Assembly (NCBI GenBank): GCA_017547385.1
Contig: JAFYPU010000030.1
Span: forward strand, 1-64,000
Length of the DNA stretch: 64,000 nucleotides
Direction: 5' to 3'
DNA from: Bacteroidaceae bacterium
Lineage (GTDB): Bacteria > Bacteroidota > Bacteroidia > Bacteroidales > Bacteroidaceae
Both the position numbers and the translations under genes were made by a program. A model generated the notes under the pieces. It was not told the DNA's origin and searched no databases. It worked only from the letters and a program-made list of their open reading frames with translations. Positions 1-9,084 of the stretch are shown one piece after another; the first letter of the stretch is position 1; the number at the start of each line of letters is the position of its first letter.

Positions 1-16
1 AGAGAAATACAAAGAA

Positions 17-49
17 TTTGGAGTGTAAACTCAGATAGTATTATCTTTG
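17..49 (+). promoter_or_regulatory. Orphan Bacteroidetes-type promoter
   Basis: TTTG at 17-20 and TATCTTTG at 42-49, separated by 21 nt, fit the -33/-7 pattern of Bacteroidetes promoters (spacing slightly long). No plus-strand gene follows. A weak hairpin with a T run ends near 129, so a short transcript of about 75 nt is conceivable. Confidence 0.4.
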
Positions 50-168
50 CCAAGTGTCAACTGCTATAGGCATAAAAAAAAGAAGTGTAAACAGGTATAG
101 TATTTAAAGTTTAAACTGTCAACTTTTTTCAGTACACCTCATGACACAAAAATATCAAGGCCTTGATA

Positions 169-254
169 CTGCAGTATCTTGTGCTTGACACAAAAGTCTC
201 CTGTGCTTGACACTGCAGTGTCAAGGCGTGATACTGCAGTGTCAAGGCGTGAGA
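169..254. repeat. Divergent 21-bp module repeat block
   Basis: CTGCAG occurs at 169, 213 and 234; the last two are exactly 21 bp apart, and a degenerate unit starts near 190. The block contains the cores GTGCTTG and AAGGCGT seen in the dispersed 3 x 21-bp family elsewhere in this window, plus a perfect 20-bp palindrome at 206-225 (CTTGACACTGCAGTGTCAAG). I regard it as a diverged member of that family. Confidence 0.6.
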
Positions 255-335
255 AAATCCCGGGAAGCCGGTTTCACGTTTACAATCGGCCCGAGGCTTC
301 CGCTTCTGCGCATGCAGCCTCTCCTTCACACAACA

Positions 336-364
336 AAGAAGCACCCGCAGGGCGGATGCTTCTT
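336..364 (-). terminator. Terminator downstream of the leuA gene run
   Basis: Arms AAGAAGCA (336-343) and TGCTTCTT (357-364) with an inner CCGC/GCGG stem form a hairpin. On the minus strand it is followed by a T-rich stretch. It lies just past the last gene of the minus-strand run ending at 428. Confidence 0.6.
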
Positions 365-427
365 GATGAGAATGTTTCTGTATTTCAAAATAAACGGATG
401 CGGCATTTTGCAGATGCCCCTCGCCGC

Positions 428-715
428 TCAGCAGAAGATGAGACAGGCGTCGGCTATGGTGATGAGAAAGGCCAGCACAGCCAGGACAACGGCAGGAATC
501 ACAAAGTAGCGATCGTAGAGTTCCAGGCTCAAGAAGAAGAGCCCTGCCGGCACAATCCAAAGCAGCTGTGTGAGCACATAGAGCAGGAAGCGCACAAAAC
601 CGGAATCGCTCGTGCCGAACGGCTGAAGGCCGAAGAGAAACAGCGGACACACCAGCACGGGCAGCAATCCCGTTCCGGCCAAAGCCACGAGCCACTTGGG
701 AAACCCTTTCATCAC
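428..715 (-). CDS. Small three-helix membrane protein
   Basis: A 95-residue protein I cannot assign to a family. It has three hydrophobic stretches, roughly residues 8-30, 42-64 and 70-94, with few charges between them, so it is very likely an integral inner-membrane protein. Its start overlaps the end of leuA by 4 nt (ATGA), which implies translational coupling and supports both its reality and its start. A terminator follows at 336-364. Nothing visible shows a catalytic function; a link to leucine metabolism is only suggested by position. Confidence 0.6.
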   Translation of the reverse strand: MMKGFPKWLVALAGTGLLPVLVCPLFLFGLQPFGTSDSGFVRFLLYVLTQLLWIVPAGLFFLSLELYDRYFVIPAVVLAVLAFLITIADACLIFC

Positions 716-2208
716 TTCTTGAATTTGTTGATACAGTCGATATAGGCTTCCACACTGGCGGCGATGATGTCGGTGTTGGCTCCGAAGCCGTAGTAAACAC
801 TTCCGTTATACTCCACCTGCATGTGCACTTTTCCCACATCGTTCGAACCGCGGTTGATGGCCTGAATGGTAAATTCTTTGAGGTTCATCTGCCGCTTGAT
901 GATGCGCTTCACGGCATTGATGGCGGCATCCACAGGTCCGTTGCCCTCGGCCGCAGCATCAAACTTCTCACCGGCAATATCCAGGATGAGGGCAGCCACC
1001 GGACGCACCCCATGACCGCTCGTTACCTGCAGGTAGTCCAACTTGATGCTGTGCGCGTTGCTTCTTTCGGCTCCAGCCAGCACAAGCACATCGTCGTCGG
1101 TAACTTCTTTCTTCTTGTCGGCCAACTTCAGGAACTCCTCGTAGATGCTGTCCAGTTTGGCATCCGTAACACTGATGCCCAACACTTCGAGTCGGTGCTT
1201 CAGGGCGGCACGTCCCGAACGCGCTGTGAGAATGATGGCATTGTCGTCCACACCCACGTCCTTGGGGTTGATGATTTCGTAAGTCTCCACATTCTTCAAC
1301 ACACCATCCTGATGAATTCCGCTGGAATGGGCAAAGGCGTTTCGGCCCACAATGGCCTTGTTCGGCTGCACCGGCATGTTCATCAGCGAACTGATCATGC
1401 GACTTGTGGCGTGTATCTTGCGCGTGTTGATGTTGGTTTGGATATTCAGGTCGTGGTGGCATTTCAATATCATAGCCACTTCTTCTTCACTGGTGTTGCC
1501 GGCGCGTTCGCCAATACCGTTGATGGTAACTTCCACCTGCCGTGCACCATTGAGCACACCCTCAAGCGTGCAAGCCGTCGCCATGCCCAAGTCGTTGTGG
1601 CAATGCGTGGAGATAATCGCACGGTCGATGCCATTGACGTTCTCCATGAGGTAACGGATTTTGGCACCGTATTCGCGCGGCAAGCAATAGCCTGTGGTGT
1701 CGGGTATATTCACGACTGTGGCTCCTGCCTTGATGACAGCTTCTACGACACGCGCCAGATATTCGTTGTCGGTGCGCCCGGCGTCTTCAGCATAGAACTC
1801 CACGTCCTCCACATAGCGTTTGGCATACTTCACGGCAGCCACCGCACGTTCGATAATCTCCTCACGCGTCGAGTTAAACTTGTAGCGGATGTGGCTATCG
1901 CTGGTTCCGATACCGGTGTGAATGCGTTTGCGCTTGGCAAACTGCAATGCCTCGGCTGCGCAGTCGATATCCTTCTCGACGGCACGGGTCAGCGCACAAA
2001 TGGTGGGCCATGTTACGGCTTTCGAAATCTCGATAACGGAATTGAAATCGCCGGGAGAGGAAATGGGGAAGCCGGCTTCGATTACATCCACGCCGAGTGC
2101 TTCAAGTTGCTTGGCCACTTGAATTTTCTCAACGGTATTGAGTTGACACCCCGGCACTTGTTCGCCATCGCGCAAGGTGGTGTCGAATATGTAAAGTCTG
2201 TCGCTCAT
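712..2208 (-). CDS. leuA: 2-isopropylmalate synthase
   Basis: Catalyses the first committed step of leucine biosynthesis, condensing acetyl-CoA with 2-oxoisovalerate. At 498 aa it has the usual length. The N-terminal HMGL-like TIM barrel shows [12 protein letters not shown] near residue 10 and the metal-binding HCHNDLG segment; the flexible-domain signature [12 protein letters not shown] follows. The C-terminal third matches the LeuA allosteric domain, so leucine feedback is expected. It lies 4 nt after rsmD and overlaps the next small gene by 4 nt. No leuB, leuC or leuD is nearby, so the rest of the pathway is encoded elsewhere. ilvE, which uses the pathway product, lies about 2.5 kb away on the other strand. 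Confidence 0.97.
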   Translation of the reverse strand: MSDRLYIFDTTLRDGEQVPGCQLNTVEKIQVAKQLEALGVDVIEAGFPISSPGDFNSVIEISKAVTWPTICALTRAVEKDIDCAAEALQFAKRKRIHTGIGTSDSHIRYKFNSTREEIIERAVAAVKYAKRYVEDVEFYAEDAGRTDNEYLARVVEAVIKAGATVVNIPDTTGYCLPREYGAKIRYLMENVNGIDRAIISTHCHNDLGMATACTLEGVLNGARQVEVTINGIGERAGNTSEEEVAMILKCHHDLNIQTNINTRKIHATSRMISSLMNMPVQPNKAIVGRNAFAHSSGIHQDGVLKNVETYEIINPKDVGVDDNAIILTARSGRAALKHRLEVLGISVTDAKLDSIYEEFLKLADKKKEVTDDDVLVLAGAERSNAHSIKLDYLQVTSGHGVRPVAALILDIAGEKFDAAAEGNGPVDAAINAVKRIIKRQMNLKEFTIQAINRGSNDVGKVHMQVEYNGSVYYGFGANTDIIAASVEAYIDCINKFKK

Positions 2209-2212
2209 ATCT

Positions 2213-2782
2213 TTATATTGTTGTTTCGTTTTCGTTTAAGGTTTCTTCGGGTTTACGGAAGAAGCTGAAGTTCACACTGCCGTATGCACGATGTTCGAGA
2301 AAGCAGGGGTGTTGAGAAAAATCGTGATTCTTGCCGTGCTCGAGCACAAAGAGACCACCCGGCCTCAGCACCCGTCCACTCAGCACCCGTTCGGGCAATT
2401 CCGCCAATTCGGACAGGGCATACGGAGGATCGGCAAAGACAAGGTCAAACCCCTCCTTGCATTTTGCAACAAAGCGCAACGCATCTCCGCACAGTGCCAC
2501 CGAAGCCGTGTCCTGCAAGCTGCGCAGTGTGGAGTGTATGAAGGAATAATGCTTTCGGTCCTGCTCCACCACAACTACCTTGGGACATCCGCGCGACAGG
2601 AGTTCGAGCGTTATGCTTCCCGTGCCGCCAAACAAGTCGAGCGCGGCGGTTTCCTCGAAATCAAGGTAAGAGCGCAGCACATTGAAGAGGTTTTCTTTGG
2701 CAAAGTCTGTGGTAGGACGCGCCTTGAAGGTACGTGGAACCTCAAAGCGACGGCCTTTGTATTTTCCTGTAATTACACGCAT
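2213..2782 (-). CDS. rsmD: 16S rRNA (guanine(966)-N2)-methyltransferase
   Basis: A 189-aa Rossmann-fold methyltransferase of the RsmD family, which methylates G966 of 16S rRNA using S-adenosylmethionine. The N-terminus [12 protein letters not shown] is typical. The SAM-binding loop LDLFGGTGS lies near residues 48-56, and the catalytic DPPY motif near 118-121. It follows the DUF3822 gene after 15 nt and precedes leuA by 4 nt, consistent with one transcript. DUF3822 next to rsmD is, as I recall, a common arrangement in Bacteroidetes. Confidence 0.95.
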   Translation of the reverse strand: MRVITGKYKGRRFEVPRTFKARPTTDFAKENLFNVLRSYLDFEETAALDLFGGTGSITLELLSRGCPKVVVVEQDRKHYSFIHSTLRSLQDTASVALCGDALRFVAKCKEGFDLVFADPPYALSELAELPERVLSGRVLRPGGLFVLEHGKNHDFSQHPCFLEHRAYGSVNFSFFRKPEETLNENETTI

Positions 2783-2797
2783 GATGACGGGAGAGAA

Positions 2798-3622
2798 TTA
2801 AATATCGAGCAGGAGTGTCATGAGATCGTAAGGCACACCCGATGTCATGGCCACGACATGGCGATTGTATTCACCGGCCGGATTGATAGTGTAGACACTC
2901 GAAGCATACTTGCGCAACTCTGCAGAAATGCTTTCACGCTCTTCGGGCGCTCCGGCCACATAGAAAGCAGCTTCCGTAGGCTTCATGGCTTGATGCGAAG
3001 CCACGTTGAAAACATAGTAGGCTGCATCCACGGGATTGGCCATGCGATAGGTGTTGGCCATCACCAACTTGTTTTCTTCGAACACCGCCACGCTGAGCAT
3101 TCCACCATGCGCATAGGCAAACAAACGCTTGGCAGCCGCTACTCCTTTCACCGAGAAATGGCGCAGTACAGGCGTGAGGGCCGACACATAGTGCACGTTG
3201 CCATATTCCTCCTCAAGGATGCGGCACGTGGTTTCGTCGAGCGCAAACAGAAGCACGGCATTGGCCGAGGGCAACATGTCGTAGAAAACGCGACGCGGTG
3301 TTTCGGAGGGGAAGGTGTAATTGTATAAGGTTTCACAATCCTCTTCCTGAAAATCAGCCAAGGGCACCAACGTTGTGGCTCCCACCACCAACACCTGCAC
3401 CTTGCGTATGGGGGCTTCCAATATGGGTTCGGAGGTTTTAGCTTCGCGCAAATTCACCGCCAACGAAGTGTTGGGGCGCACGGCATAAGGAGCGAACTCG
3501 AAGAAGGTTTCGCGCCGCGCCTCGTATCGGGCAAAGCAGATGTCCCCATCGCCCATTCGCAAATAGAGCGTTGCGGGCGGTGCGGCTTTCAGCGTTTCGG
3601 CATTTGTCATAGGTTGGTCCAT
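2798..3622 (-). CDS. DUF3822 family protein
   Basis: A 274-aa cytoplasmic protein with no signal peptide or membrane segment. Its overall pattern and position directly upstream of rsmD fit the Bacteroidetes DUF3822 family, whose function is unknown. The start could be the first Met (3622) or the fifth residue (3610); a TAAATTTG -7 element at 3664-3657 allows either. It heads the run DUF3822-rsmD-leuA-membrane protein. I see no catalytic motif. Confidence 0.8.
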   Translation of the reverse strand: MDQPMTNAETLKAAPPATLYLRMGDGDICFARYEARRETFFEFAPYAVRPNTSLAVNLREAKTSEPILEAPIRKVQVLVVGATTLVPLADFQEEDCETLYNYTFPSETPRRVFYDMLPSANAVLLFALDETTCRILEEEYGNVHYVSALTPVLRHFSVKGVAAAKRLFAYAHGGMLSVAVFEENKLVMANTYRMANPVDAAYYVFNVASHQAMKPTEAAFYVAGAPEERESISAELRKYASSVYTINPAGEYNRHVVAMTSGVPYDLMTLLLDI

Positions 3623-3656
3623 GTTCTTTTGAGCTGCGAATATGATTTCGGCTCGG

Positions 3657-3664
3657 CAAATTTA
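3657..3664 (-). promoter_or_regulatory. -7 element upstream of DUF3822-rsmD-leuA
   Basis: The minus strand reads TAAATTTG, a perfect TAnnTTTG match, 35 nt before the first start codon. No good TTTG -33 partner is seen at 19 nt. Confidence 0.45.
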
Positions 3665-3706
3665 CGTTTTTCTTTCATATAGATAGGCATCTGCGGCAAC
3701 AATACA

Positions 3707-4135
3707 TCATTTTGACGCTCCACCGCCCGATTTTGCGCCATTGCGACGCTTCATCCACCACGGCAGCCACCACCCGCCCCATGCGGCTCCCATCAACACG
3801 CCCAGGGTATTGGCCGCCAGGTCTCGCCAGTCGCCGCTACGGTAAAGCGTGGCATATTCCTGCAACAGCTCGATGACACCGCTCATCAGCACCGGCAAAA
3901 GGATGAAACACAGTCCTCGACGCAGCACCGGCAAGCGATAGGTGCTGCGATGGTATTCCCACCACAGCGTGCCGCACAGGCCCAGATACATCAGCACGTG
4001 CACCACCTTGTCAGTGCCGGCAAAAAGGCTCACACGCATCGAGGGCGGCTTCAGCAGGCACAGATACCACACCAACGCCACACAGAGCAGCGTCAGTGGA
4101 AAGGTGCGAAGAAAGTGAACGAGACGTCGCTTCAT
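3707..4135 (-). CDS. VanZ family membrane protein
   Basis: A 142-aa protein with four predicted membrane helices and the VanZ-like pattern: an early segment with DKVVH near residue 45, a WWEYH stretch and a late GDWRDLAANTLGVLMG segment, which is highly characteristic of VanZ-like proteins. The role of such stand-alone VanZ-like proteins is not established; the link to teicoplanin resistance applies only to the namesake. It overlaps the preceding DUF4250 gene by 4 nt (ATGA), so the two are probably co-translated. Confidence 0.88.
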   Translation of the reverse strand: MKRRLVHFLRTFPLTLLCVALVWYLCLLKPPSMRVSLFAGTDKVVHVLMYLGLCGTLWWEYHRSTYRLPVLRRGLCFILLPVLMSGVIELLQEYATLYRSGDWRDLAANTLGVLMGAAWGGWWLPWWMKRRNGAKSGGGASK

Positions 4136-4308
4136 GCAAAACGTTTGTGGGTTTCGAGATACTCAAATCCGGCTGCCGCCAGCCGCGCCTCGAGGTCTTT
4201 GCGTTCCACCTGCAAGTCTTCGCACAGTTCGTCGAGCGAAGCATATTGGTCGCGCAACTTCATATTGACCACACCGAGCAGCATGAAAGGGTCTTGGGGA
4301 AGTGTCAT
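4132..4308 (-). CDS. DUF4250 domain-containing protein
   Basis: A 58-aa cytoplasmic protein whose sequence (starting MTLPQDPFMLLGVVNMKLRD) matches the DUF4250 pattern; function unknown. An in-frame upstream Met would add 35 residues, but I chose 4308 for two reasons: the family begins here, and a perfect promoter (TTTG, 19 nt, TACTTTTG) lies at 4365-4335, which would place the longer start inside or upstream of the promoter. The stop overlaps the VanZ start by 4 nt. Confidence 0.85.
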   Translation of the reverse strand: MTLPQDPFMLLGVVNMKLRDQYASLDELCEDLQVERKDLEARLAAAGFEYLETHKRFA

Positions 4309-4334
4309 AAGCTTGTCTGTTTTGTTTGGAGCGG

Positions 4335-4365
4335 CAAAAGTAGAACAAAACAGGAGGAGCGCAAA
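4335..4365 (-). promoter_or_regulatory. Promoter of DUF4250-vanZ
   Basis: The minus strand has TTTG (4365-4362), exactly 19 nt, then TACTTTTG (4342-4335). This is a consensus Bacteroidetes -33/-7 pair, 26 nt from the DUF4250 start codon. Confidence 0.8.
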
Positions 4366-4430
4366 GCAAAACCATGAATTTCCATTCCGCACCGACATTC
4401 CCGAAAGCCACACCCCCTTTGCGCGAGAAT

Positions 4431-4493
4431 CTGCAGTGCTCGCAGAATTTCCTGCAGTGCTTGCGGAAAATTCTGCAGTGCTTGTAAATTTTT
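4431..4493. repeat. 3 x 21-bp module element, locus A
   Basis: Three direct 21-bp units start at 4431, 4452 and 4473. Each begins CTGCAGTGCT, continues with a CAG/CGG-like part and ends in an A/T tract. It lies between the divergent DUF4250 and ilvE promoters. The same modular element recurs at 13076, 17680, 37597 and 56468. Confidence 0.85.
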
Positions 4494-4689
4494 GCTCGTC
4501 GCGCCCCCGCTTTTCCGACAGAATGTCAGCCGTTCACCCCGCGCATAGCGGTGCACACCGTGCCTCTACCGACATTTTGCAACCCATTTTCGCTCTTTTG
4601 CTTGCCGAAAAGCAAAAATATGGGTCGCACATGTATTTATTTGGCACGAAAAAGCCACTTCGCCGGGCAAATGTATGGACGAAAATACT

Positions 4690-4697
4690 TACCTTTG
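4690..4697 (+). promoter_or_regulatory. -7 element upstream of ilvE
   Basis: TACCTTTG matches TAnnTTTG and lies 75 nt upstream of the ilvE start. No TTTG is found at the expected -33 distance, so the call rests on one element. Confidence 0.45.
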
Positions 4698-4772
4698 CCT
4701 CATGCTAAACAAGCGACAAGTTCGCCTAAGAGCACACGCAACATCGTTAATAACACATAAAACATACACACA

Positions 4773-5792
4773 ATGGAAAACATCGATTGGAAAAACCTTG
4801 CTTTCGGCTACATACGCACCGACTACAACGTTCGCTGCTATTGGCGTAACGGTCAATGGGGAGAAATTGAAACCAGCTCCTCTGAAAGCATCAACATACA
4901 CATGGCTGCCACATGTCTGCACTACGGACAAGAAGCCTTTGAGGGACTCAAAGCCTTTCGCTGCCCCGACGGAAAAGTGCGCATCTTCCGCATGAAAGAG
5001 AATGCCGAACGTCTGCAAAGCACCTGCCGAGGCATCATGATGCCCGAGCTGCCCACCGAGCTATTCGAAACCATGGTCGAAAAAGCCATCCGCCTGAACG
5101 AGCGTTTCATTCCGCCCTACGAAAGCGGCGCCGCCCTCTACATCCGTCCGTTGCTCATCGGCACCGGACCGCAAGTGGGCGTAAAACCTGCCGAGGAGTA
5201 CTTGTTCCTCATCTTCGTTACGCCCGTGGGACCCTACTTCAAGGGAGGATTTGCCACCACCAATTATGTCATCACGCGACAGTATGACCGCGCAGCCCCC
5301 TTGGGCACCGGCACATTCAAGGTGGGAGGCAACTATGCCGCTTCCCTACGTGCCAACAAGGCCGCGCATGATGCCGGCTACTCCTGCGAGTTCTATCTCG
5401 ATGCGAAAGAGAAGAAGTATATCGACGAATGCGGTGCCGCCAATTTCTTCGGCATCAAGAACAACACTTACATCACCCCCAAATCTTCCTCCATCCTGCC
5501 CTCCATTACCAACAAGAGCCTGCAACAATTGGCTATCGACTTGGGGCTGAAAGTGGAGTGCCGTCCCATTCCCGAGGAAGAGCTTTCCACATTCGAAGAA
5601 GCCGGTGCTTGCGGCACAGCCGCCGTCATTAGTCCCATCGGGCGCATTGATGATATGGAGAACGGCAACAGCTACGTCATTGCCAAGGATGGCAAACCCG
5701 GCCCCACCTGCGAACGTCTCTACAAGCGTCTGCGCGACATTCAATACGGCATCGAGCCGGACACACACGGCTGGGTAACTGTGCTCGACTGA
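4773..5792 (+). CDS. ilvE: Branched-chain amino acid aminotransferase
   Basis: A 339-aa fold-type IV PLP aminotransferase that interconverts Leu/Ile/Val and their 2-oxo acids with glutamate. Length and sequence fit the BCAT II-like group common in Bacteroidetes. Visible family segments are HYGQEAFEGLKAF near residue 50, the lysine-bearing segment FKVGGNYAAS near 180 (PLP Schiff base Lys) and CGTAAVISPIG near 280. It is preceded by a -7 element at 4690 and stands as the first gene of a plus-strand series. It would act on the product of the leucine pathway begun by leuA. Confidence 0.96.
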   Translation: MENIDWKNLAFGYIRTDYNVRCYWRNGQWGEIETSSSESINIHMAATCLHYGQEAFEGLKAFRCPDGKVRIFRMKENAERLQSTCRGIMMPELPTELFETMVEKAIRLNERFIPPYESGAALYIRPLLIGTGPQVGVKPAEEYLFLIFVTPVGPYFKGGFATTNYVITRQYDRAAPLGTGTFKVGGNYAASLRANKAAHDAGYSCEFYLDAKEKKYIDECGAANFFGIKNNTYITPKSSSILPSITNKSLQQLAIDLGLKVECRPIPEEELSTFEEAGACGTAAVISPIGRIDDMENGNSYVIAKDGKPGPTCERLYKRLRDIQYGIEPDTHGWVTVLD

Positions 5793-5874
5793 GGCCCGAC
5801 TTCAGCAGCTACTACCGAGCCACAACTGCAAGCACACAACCAAATCCGACAACCCTATTAACTACATAAAGAAT

Positions 5875-6582
5875 ATGAAGAGCAATTCACAAATACGCCG
5901 CGAGGCTCGCAAAAACCTGTCCGGCTTCGCATATGACGGTCAACCCCTCTCCGGAAGCTACCCCGAAAGCAAATGGGGCACGTTTGTCATCATGACATTC
6001 CTATACATGCTTATCTCCAGCATAGCCCAAACGCCGGAAAGCATAGGCGAAATGCTTATGAAGAGCGAAAACTTTTCGTTTCTCGGTATCCCACTGACAA
6101 TCATCGGCATCATACTGATTTTGCTCTGCTTACCGATGAGTTGGGGCTACTCCGTGAGTTTTCTTGAGCACCACCGCGAACAACAAGTGGACATCGACCG
6201 TCTTTTTGTCGGCTATCGCCAATTCGGCCGCATCTTCGTGGCTTATTTGCTCAACTGTGTTTATACTCTCCTCTGGACATTGTTGCTCATCATTCCGGGC
6301 ATCGTGAAATCATACTCCTATGCCCTGATGCCCTACATTCTGGCCGACAATCCTGAAATGTCGGGCGAACAAGCCATCTGCCGAAGCATGGCGATGATGC
6401 AAGGCAACAAACTTCGCTTGTTCCTGCTCCACCTCAGTTTCTTCGGTTGGGCACTGCTCGCCATACTGACTTGCGGTATCGGCTTCCTGTGGCTGTATCC
6501 CTATATCTATGCTTCAATGGCCGCTTTCTATGAAGATGTAAAGAAAGACTTCGAGAAGAAATATGCCACAGCCGAGGTTTAA
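5875..6582 (+). CDS. DUF975 family membrane protein
   Basis: A 235-aa integral membrane protein. The start MKSNSQIRREARKNLSG and the hydrophobic layout (segments near 35-55, 70-95, 120-150 and 180-220) match DUF975, a family of unknown function with an RxxA/L N-terminal motif. The segment IPGIVKSYSYALMPYILAD is typical of the family. It lies 82 nt after ilvE with no visible terminator between, so it may share the transcript. Confidence 0.85.
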   Translation: MKSNSQIRREARKNLSGFAYDGQPLSGSYPESKWGTFVIMTFLYMLISSIAQTPESIGEMLMKSENFSFLGIPLTIIGIILILLCLPMSWGYSVSFLEHHREQQVDIDRLFVGYRQFGRIFVAYLLNCVYTLLWTLLLIIPGIVKSYSYALMPYILADNPEMSGEQAICRSMAMMQGNKLRLFLLHLSFFGWALLAILTCGIGFLWLYPYIYASMAAFYEDVKKDFEKKYATAEV

Positions 6583-6648
6583 AACACGACAACGAAGCAC
6601 ATTTATTTTTCAGCATTTACGAAATCCCTAAAACGAAACACAAATATC

Positions 6649-7536
6649 ATGCATACCTTTTCAAAAAAAATTCTCTTGTTGATTTTCCCTTCTCTCCTGC
6701 TTGGCAGCATGGCCGGATGCCGTGGCGATGCCGAAAAACTTGCCGAAAAAGAACGTGAGTTGGAAGAACTTCGTCAGTTGGCCGAACTCGACAAACGCGA
6801 AATGGAGAACCAATACGCTCAATTCGCTTTGCAATACGACGAACTCAAAAAAGGAATTAAGGACGACTCTCTCATTGCCCGTCTGGATGCCGAGCAAAAA
6901 CGCGCGGAAAGCCTTTTGGCAGAACTGAAACGCGTAAAAAGCAGCGACGCAGCCGAAATCAGACGTCTGAAAAAGGAACTCGAAACCGTACGTGCCGTGC
7001 TGCGCACCTATGTGCTACAAGTGGACTCTTTGCAACGCCTCAATCAAACGCTCACCACCGAGCGCGACGAAGCGCGTGCTCAATATGCCGAAGCCACGTC
7101 GCAGATAAGTAATCTCACCACCGAGCGCGAAAATCTCACAGAAAGAGTGGCCATCGCTGCACAGCTTAACGCCACCGGCGTGAGCATCTCGCCCATCAAG
7201 AAAAACGGCAAGCAAGCCAAAAAGACCAAAGACGTGGTGCGCTTCAGCGTTACGTTTACCATCACACGCAACGTAACAGCACAAGCAGGCAATCGAAACG
7301 TTTACATACGCCTGATGAAACCCAACCAAAGCGTGGCTAATCCTTCAGGAAACTTCACCTACGAAAACCGAAGCATCGAGTATTCTGCCACGAAGACCAT
7401 CGAATACACCGGAGAGGAACAAACCATCACCATGTACGTTCCCATCAACGAATTCCTCAGTCCGGGAAATTATGCAGCCTACATCTTTGTTGACGGACAG
7501 ATGGTGGGTTCGGGCAGCCTCAACATGGAAAAGTAA
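6649..7536 (+). CDS. Coiled-coil lipoprotein
   Basis: A 295-aa predicted lipoprotein. A basic N-terminus and hydrophobic core end in GSMAGC with Cys24 as the likely lipidated residue; Met at -3 is slightly off the lipobox consensus. Residues about 30-180 are a long charged coiled coil rich in Glu, Leu and Arg. After a Lys-rich linker, residues about 195-295 look like a beta-sandwich ending in a secretory-type sheet (AAYIFVDGQMVGSG). It may form a rod-like periplasmic spacer. I recognise no named family. Confidence 0.75.
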   Translation: MHTFSKKILLLIFPSLLLGSMAGCRGDAEKLAEKERELEELRQLAELDKREMENQYAQFALQYDELKKGIKDDSLIARLDAEQKRAESLLAELKRVKSSDAAEIRRLKKELETVRAVLRTYVLQVDSLQRLNQTLTTERDEARAQYAEATSQISNLTTERENLTERVAIAAQLNATGVSISPIKKNGKQAKKTKDVVRFSVTFTITRNVTAQAGNRNVYIRLMKPNQSVANPSGNFTYENRSIEYSATKTIEYTGEEQTITMYVPINEFLSPGNYAAYIFVDGQMVGSGSLNMEK

Positions 7537-7655
7537 GTACACCGCTCCCTTTGACTCAACTGCCGTTACAAATTCTCGATATACATATATAAATAATGTA
7601 TAGGCACACAACGATTGCCAACATACGTTTCCAAAACTTCAAGCAACAACACTCC

Positions 7656-9053
7656 ATGAAGAAGATACTATTCCTGCTTTTTGCACTACTAGCTTTCCCC
7701 GGCATGGCTCAGGAGGAAAACACTTCGGCCCCCATGCCCGAAATCCCCAACACCTATCGTTATCGCGTCTATCTGACCGACAAAAAGGAAAGCCCCTATT
7801 CACTCAAACGTCCCGGCGAGTTTCTTTCTGAAAAAGCACTGCAACGCCGCGCACGCCTCAAGTTGAAAGTGGACGAATACGATCTGCCGGTTTCGCCAAC
7901 CTATATCAATGGTTTGAAAGAACAAGGCATGAAAGTCTTGCATTGCAGCAAGTGGAACAACACGGCTGTGGTGGAGACACAAGATACTGCAGCCGCCAAC
8001 GCCCTCTGTGCCCTGCCTTACGTCAGCCGCGTGGTAAAAGTTTGGGAAAGCAACAACCGAAATGTTTCAGTAGAACGTCCCGAACGCCACAGTATTATAA
8101 CCAATGATTTGAAAGCCACTCCAAGATTTTACGGTGCCGGACAGCATCAAATCGAAATGCTGAACGGAAATCTCCTGCACCAACAAGGATTCAAGGGAGA
8201 GGGTATGACCATCGCTGTGATTGATGGCGGTTTTTACAATGCCGACACACTTGCAGCTCTCAGCAAGTGTAAAATTTTGGGCACGCGCAACTTCGTTCGT
8301 CCCGACAAAGGAGTGTACGATGAACAAAGCCACGGCATGATGGTTCTCTCTTGCATAGGAGCCAATGCACCCTTTTCACTTGTCGGTACAGCACCGAACG
8401 CATCTTTCTACCTGCTGGTGAGCGAAGATGGAAGTTCGGAGAGTCTTGTGGAAGAAGACAATTGGTGCGCAGCTGTGGAGTATGCCGACAGTTTGGGATG
8501 CGACATCATCACAAGTTCCTTGGGATATACAGAATTTGACGACAGTGCCACATCTCACCAATATCACGAGATGGACGGCCGCACAGCCATTAACAGCCGT
8601 TCAGCCTCGTTGGCCGCAAGTCGCGGCTTGTTGGTGCTGAACAGTGCCGGCAACAGCGGAAATGACCAATGGAAGTTGATTGGTTTCCCTGCCGATGCAC
8701 ACAACATCCTCGCGGTAGGCGCAGTGGACGCCGATGGGCGCAACACTTTGTTCTCCTCACTGGGAAATTCTGCCGACGGACGTATCAAACCCGAAGTCAT
8801 GGCAATGGGTGGTAAGACCAGCTTGCTGGATATCGACGGAAGCATCACACAAGCCAACGGAACCAGTTTCTCATGCCCTGTGCTCTGTGGAGCCGTGGCT
8901 TGCTTGTGGCAGGCATTTCCCGACAAGCGTCCTGAAGAAATCATCAAGGCAGTGTGCCAATCGGGCAACAACGCTCAACATCCCGACAATGTTTACGGGT
9001 ATGGCATCCCCGATATGTGGCGTGCCTACAATCTGCTGAAGAACGCCAAATAA
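7656..9053 (+). CDS. Secreted subtilisin-like serine protease (S8)
   Basis: A 465-aa exported peptidase of the S8 family. I start it at 7656, where MKKILFLLFALLAFPGMAQ forms a signal peptide; an in-frame Met 60 nt upstream would spoil it. An N-terminal propeptide-like region (about 20-140) precedes the catalytic domain. The triad is visible as Asp190 (AVIDGG), His226 (DEQSHGMM) and Ser404 (NGTSFSCP), with Asn333 of NSAGNSGN as the oxyanion residue. No Por-type C-terminal sorting tail follows the catalytic domain, so it may stay in the periplasm or be released by another route. Substrate unknown. Confidence 0.93.
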   Translation: MKKILFLLFALLAFPGMAQEENTSAPMPEIPNTYRYRVYLTDKKESPYSLKRPGEFLSEKALQRRARLKLKVDEYDLPVSPTYINGLKEQGMKVLHCSKWNNTAVVETQDTAAANALCALPYVSRVVKVWESNNRNVSVERPERHSIITNDLKATPRFYGAGQHQIEMLNGNLLHQQGFKGEGMTIAVIDGGFYNADTLAALSKCKILGTRNFVRPDKGVYDEQSHGMMVLSCIGANAPFSLVGTAPNASFYLLVSEDGSSESLVEEDNWCAAVEYADSLGCDIITSSLGYTEFDDSATSHQYHEMDGRTAINSRSASLAASRGLLVLNSAGNSGNDQWKLIGFPADAHNILAVGAVDADGRNTLFSSLGNSADGRIKPEVMAMGGKTSLLDIDGSITQANGTSFSCPVLCGAVACLWQAFPDKRPEEIIKAVCQSGNNAQHPDNVYGYGIPDMWRAYNLLKNAK

Positions 9054-9084
9054 GCATTCTCGTTTTTTCGCAATCGTTTCCGAA

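Larger units (their letters stand above)
1..427. other. Gene-free left edge
   Basis: I see no convincing protein gene here; the open frames run through repeats and lack family resemblance. It holds a promoter-like pair on the plus strand (17-49), two copies of AGTGTAAAC (22-30 and 84-92), a small T-tailed hairpin (arms 106-111 and 121-126), a CTGCAG-centred repeat block (169-254) and a terminator serving the leuA-side genes (336-364). Confidence 0.6.

Noticed and set aside
823-2268. Long plus-strand open frame opposite leuA
   Set aside because: It is the antisense shadow of leuA and has no family resemblance; leuA itself is unambiguous.
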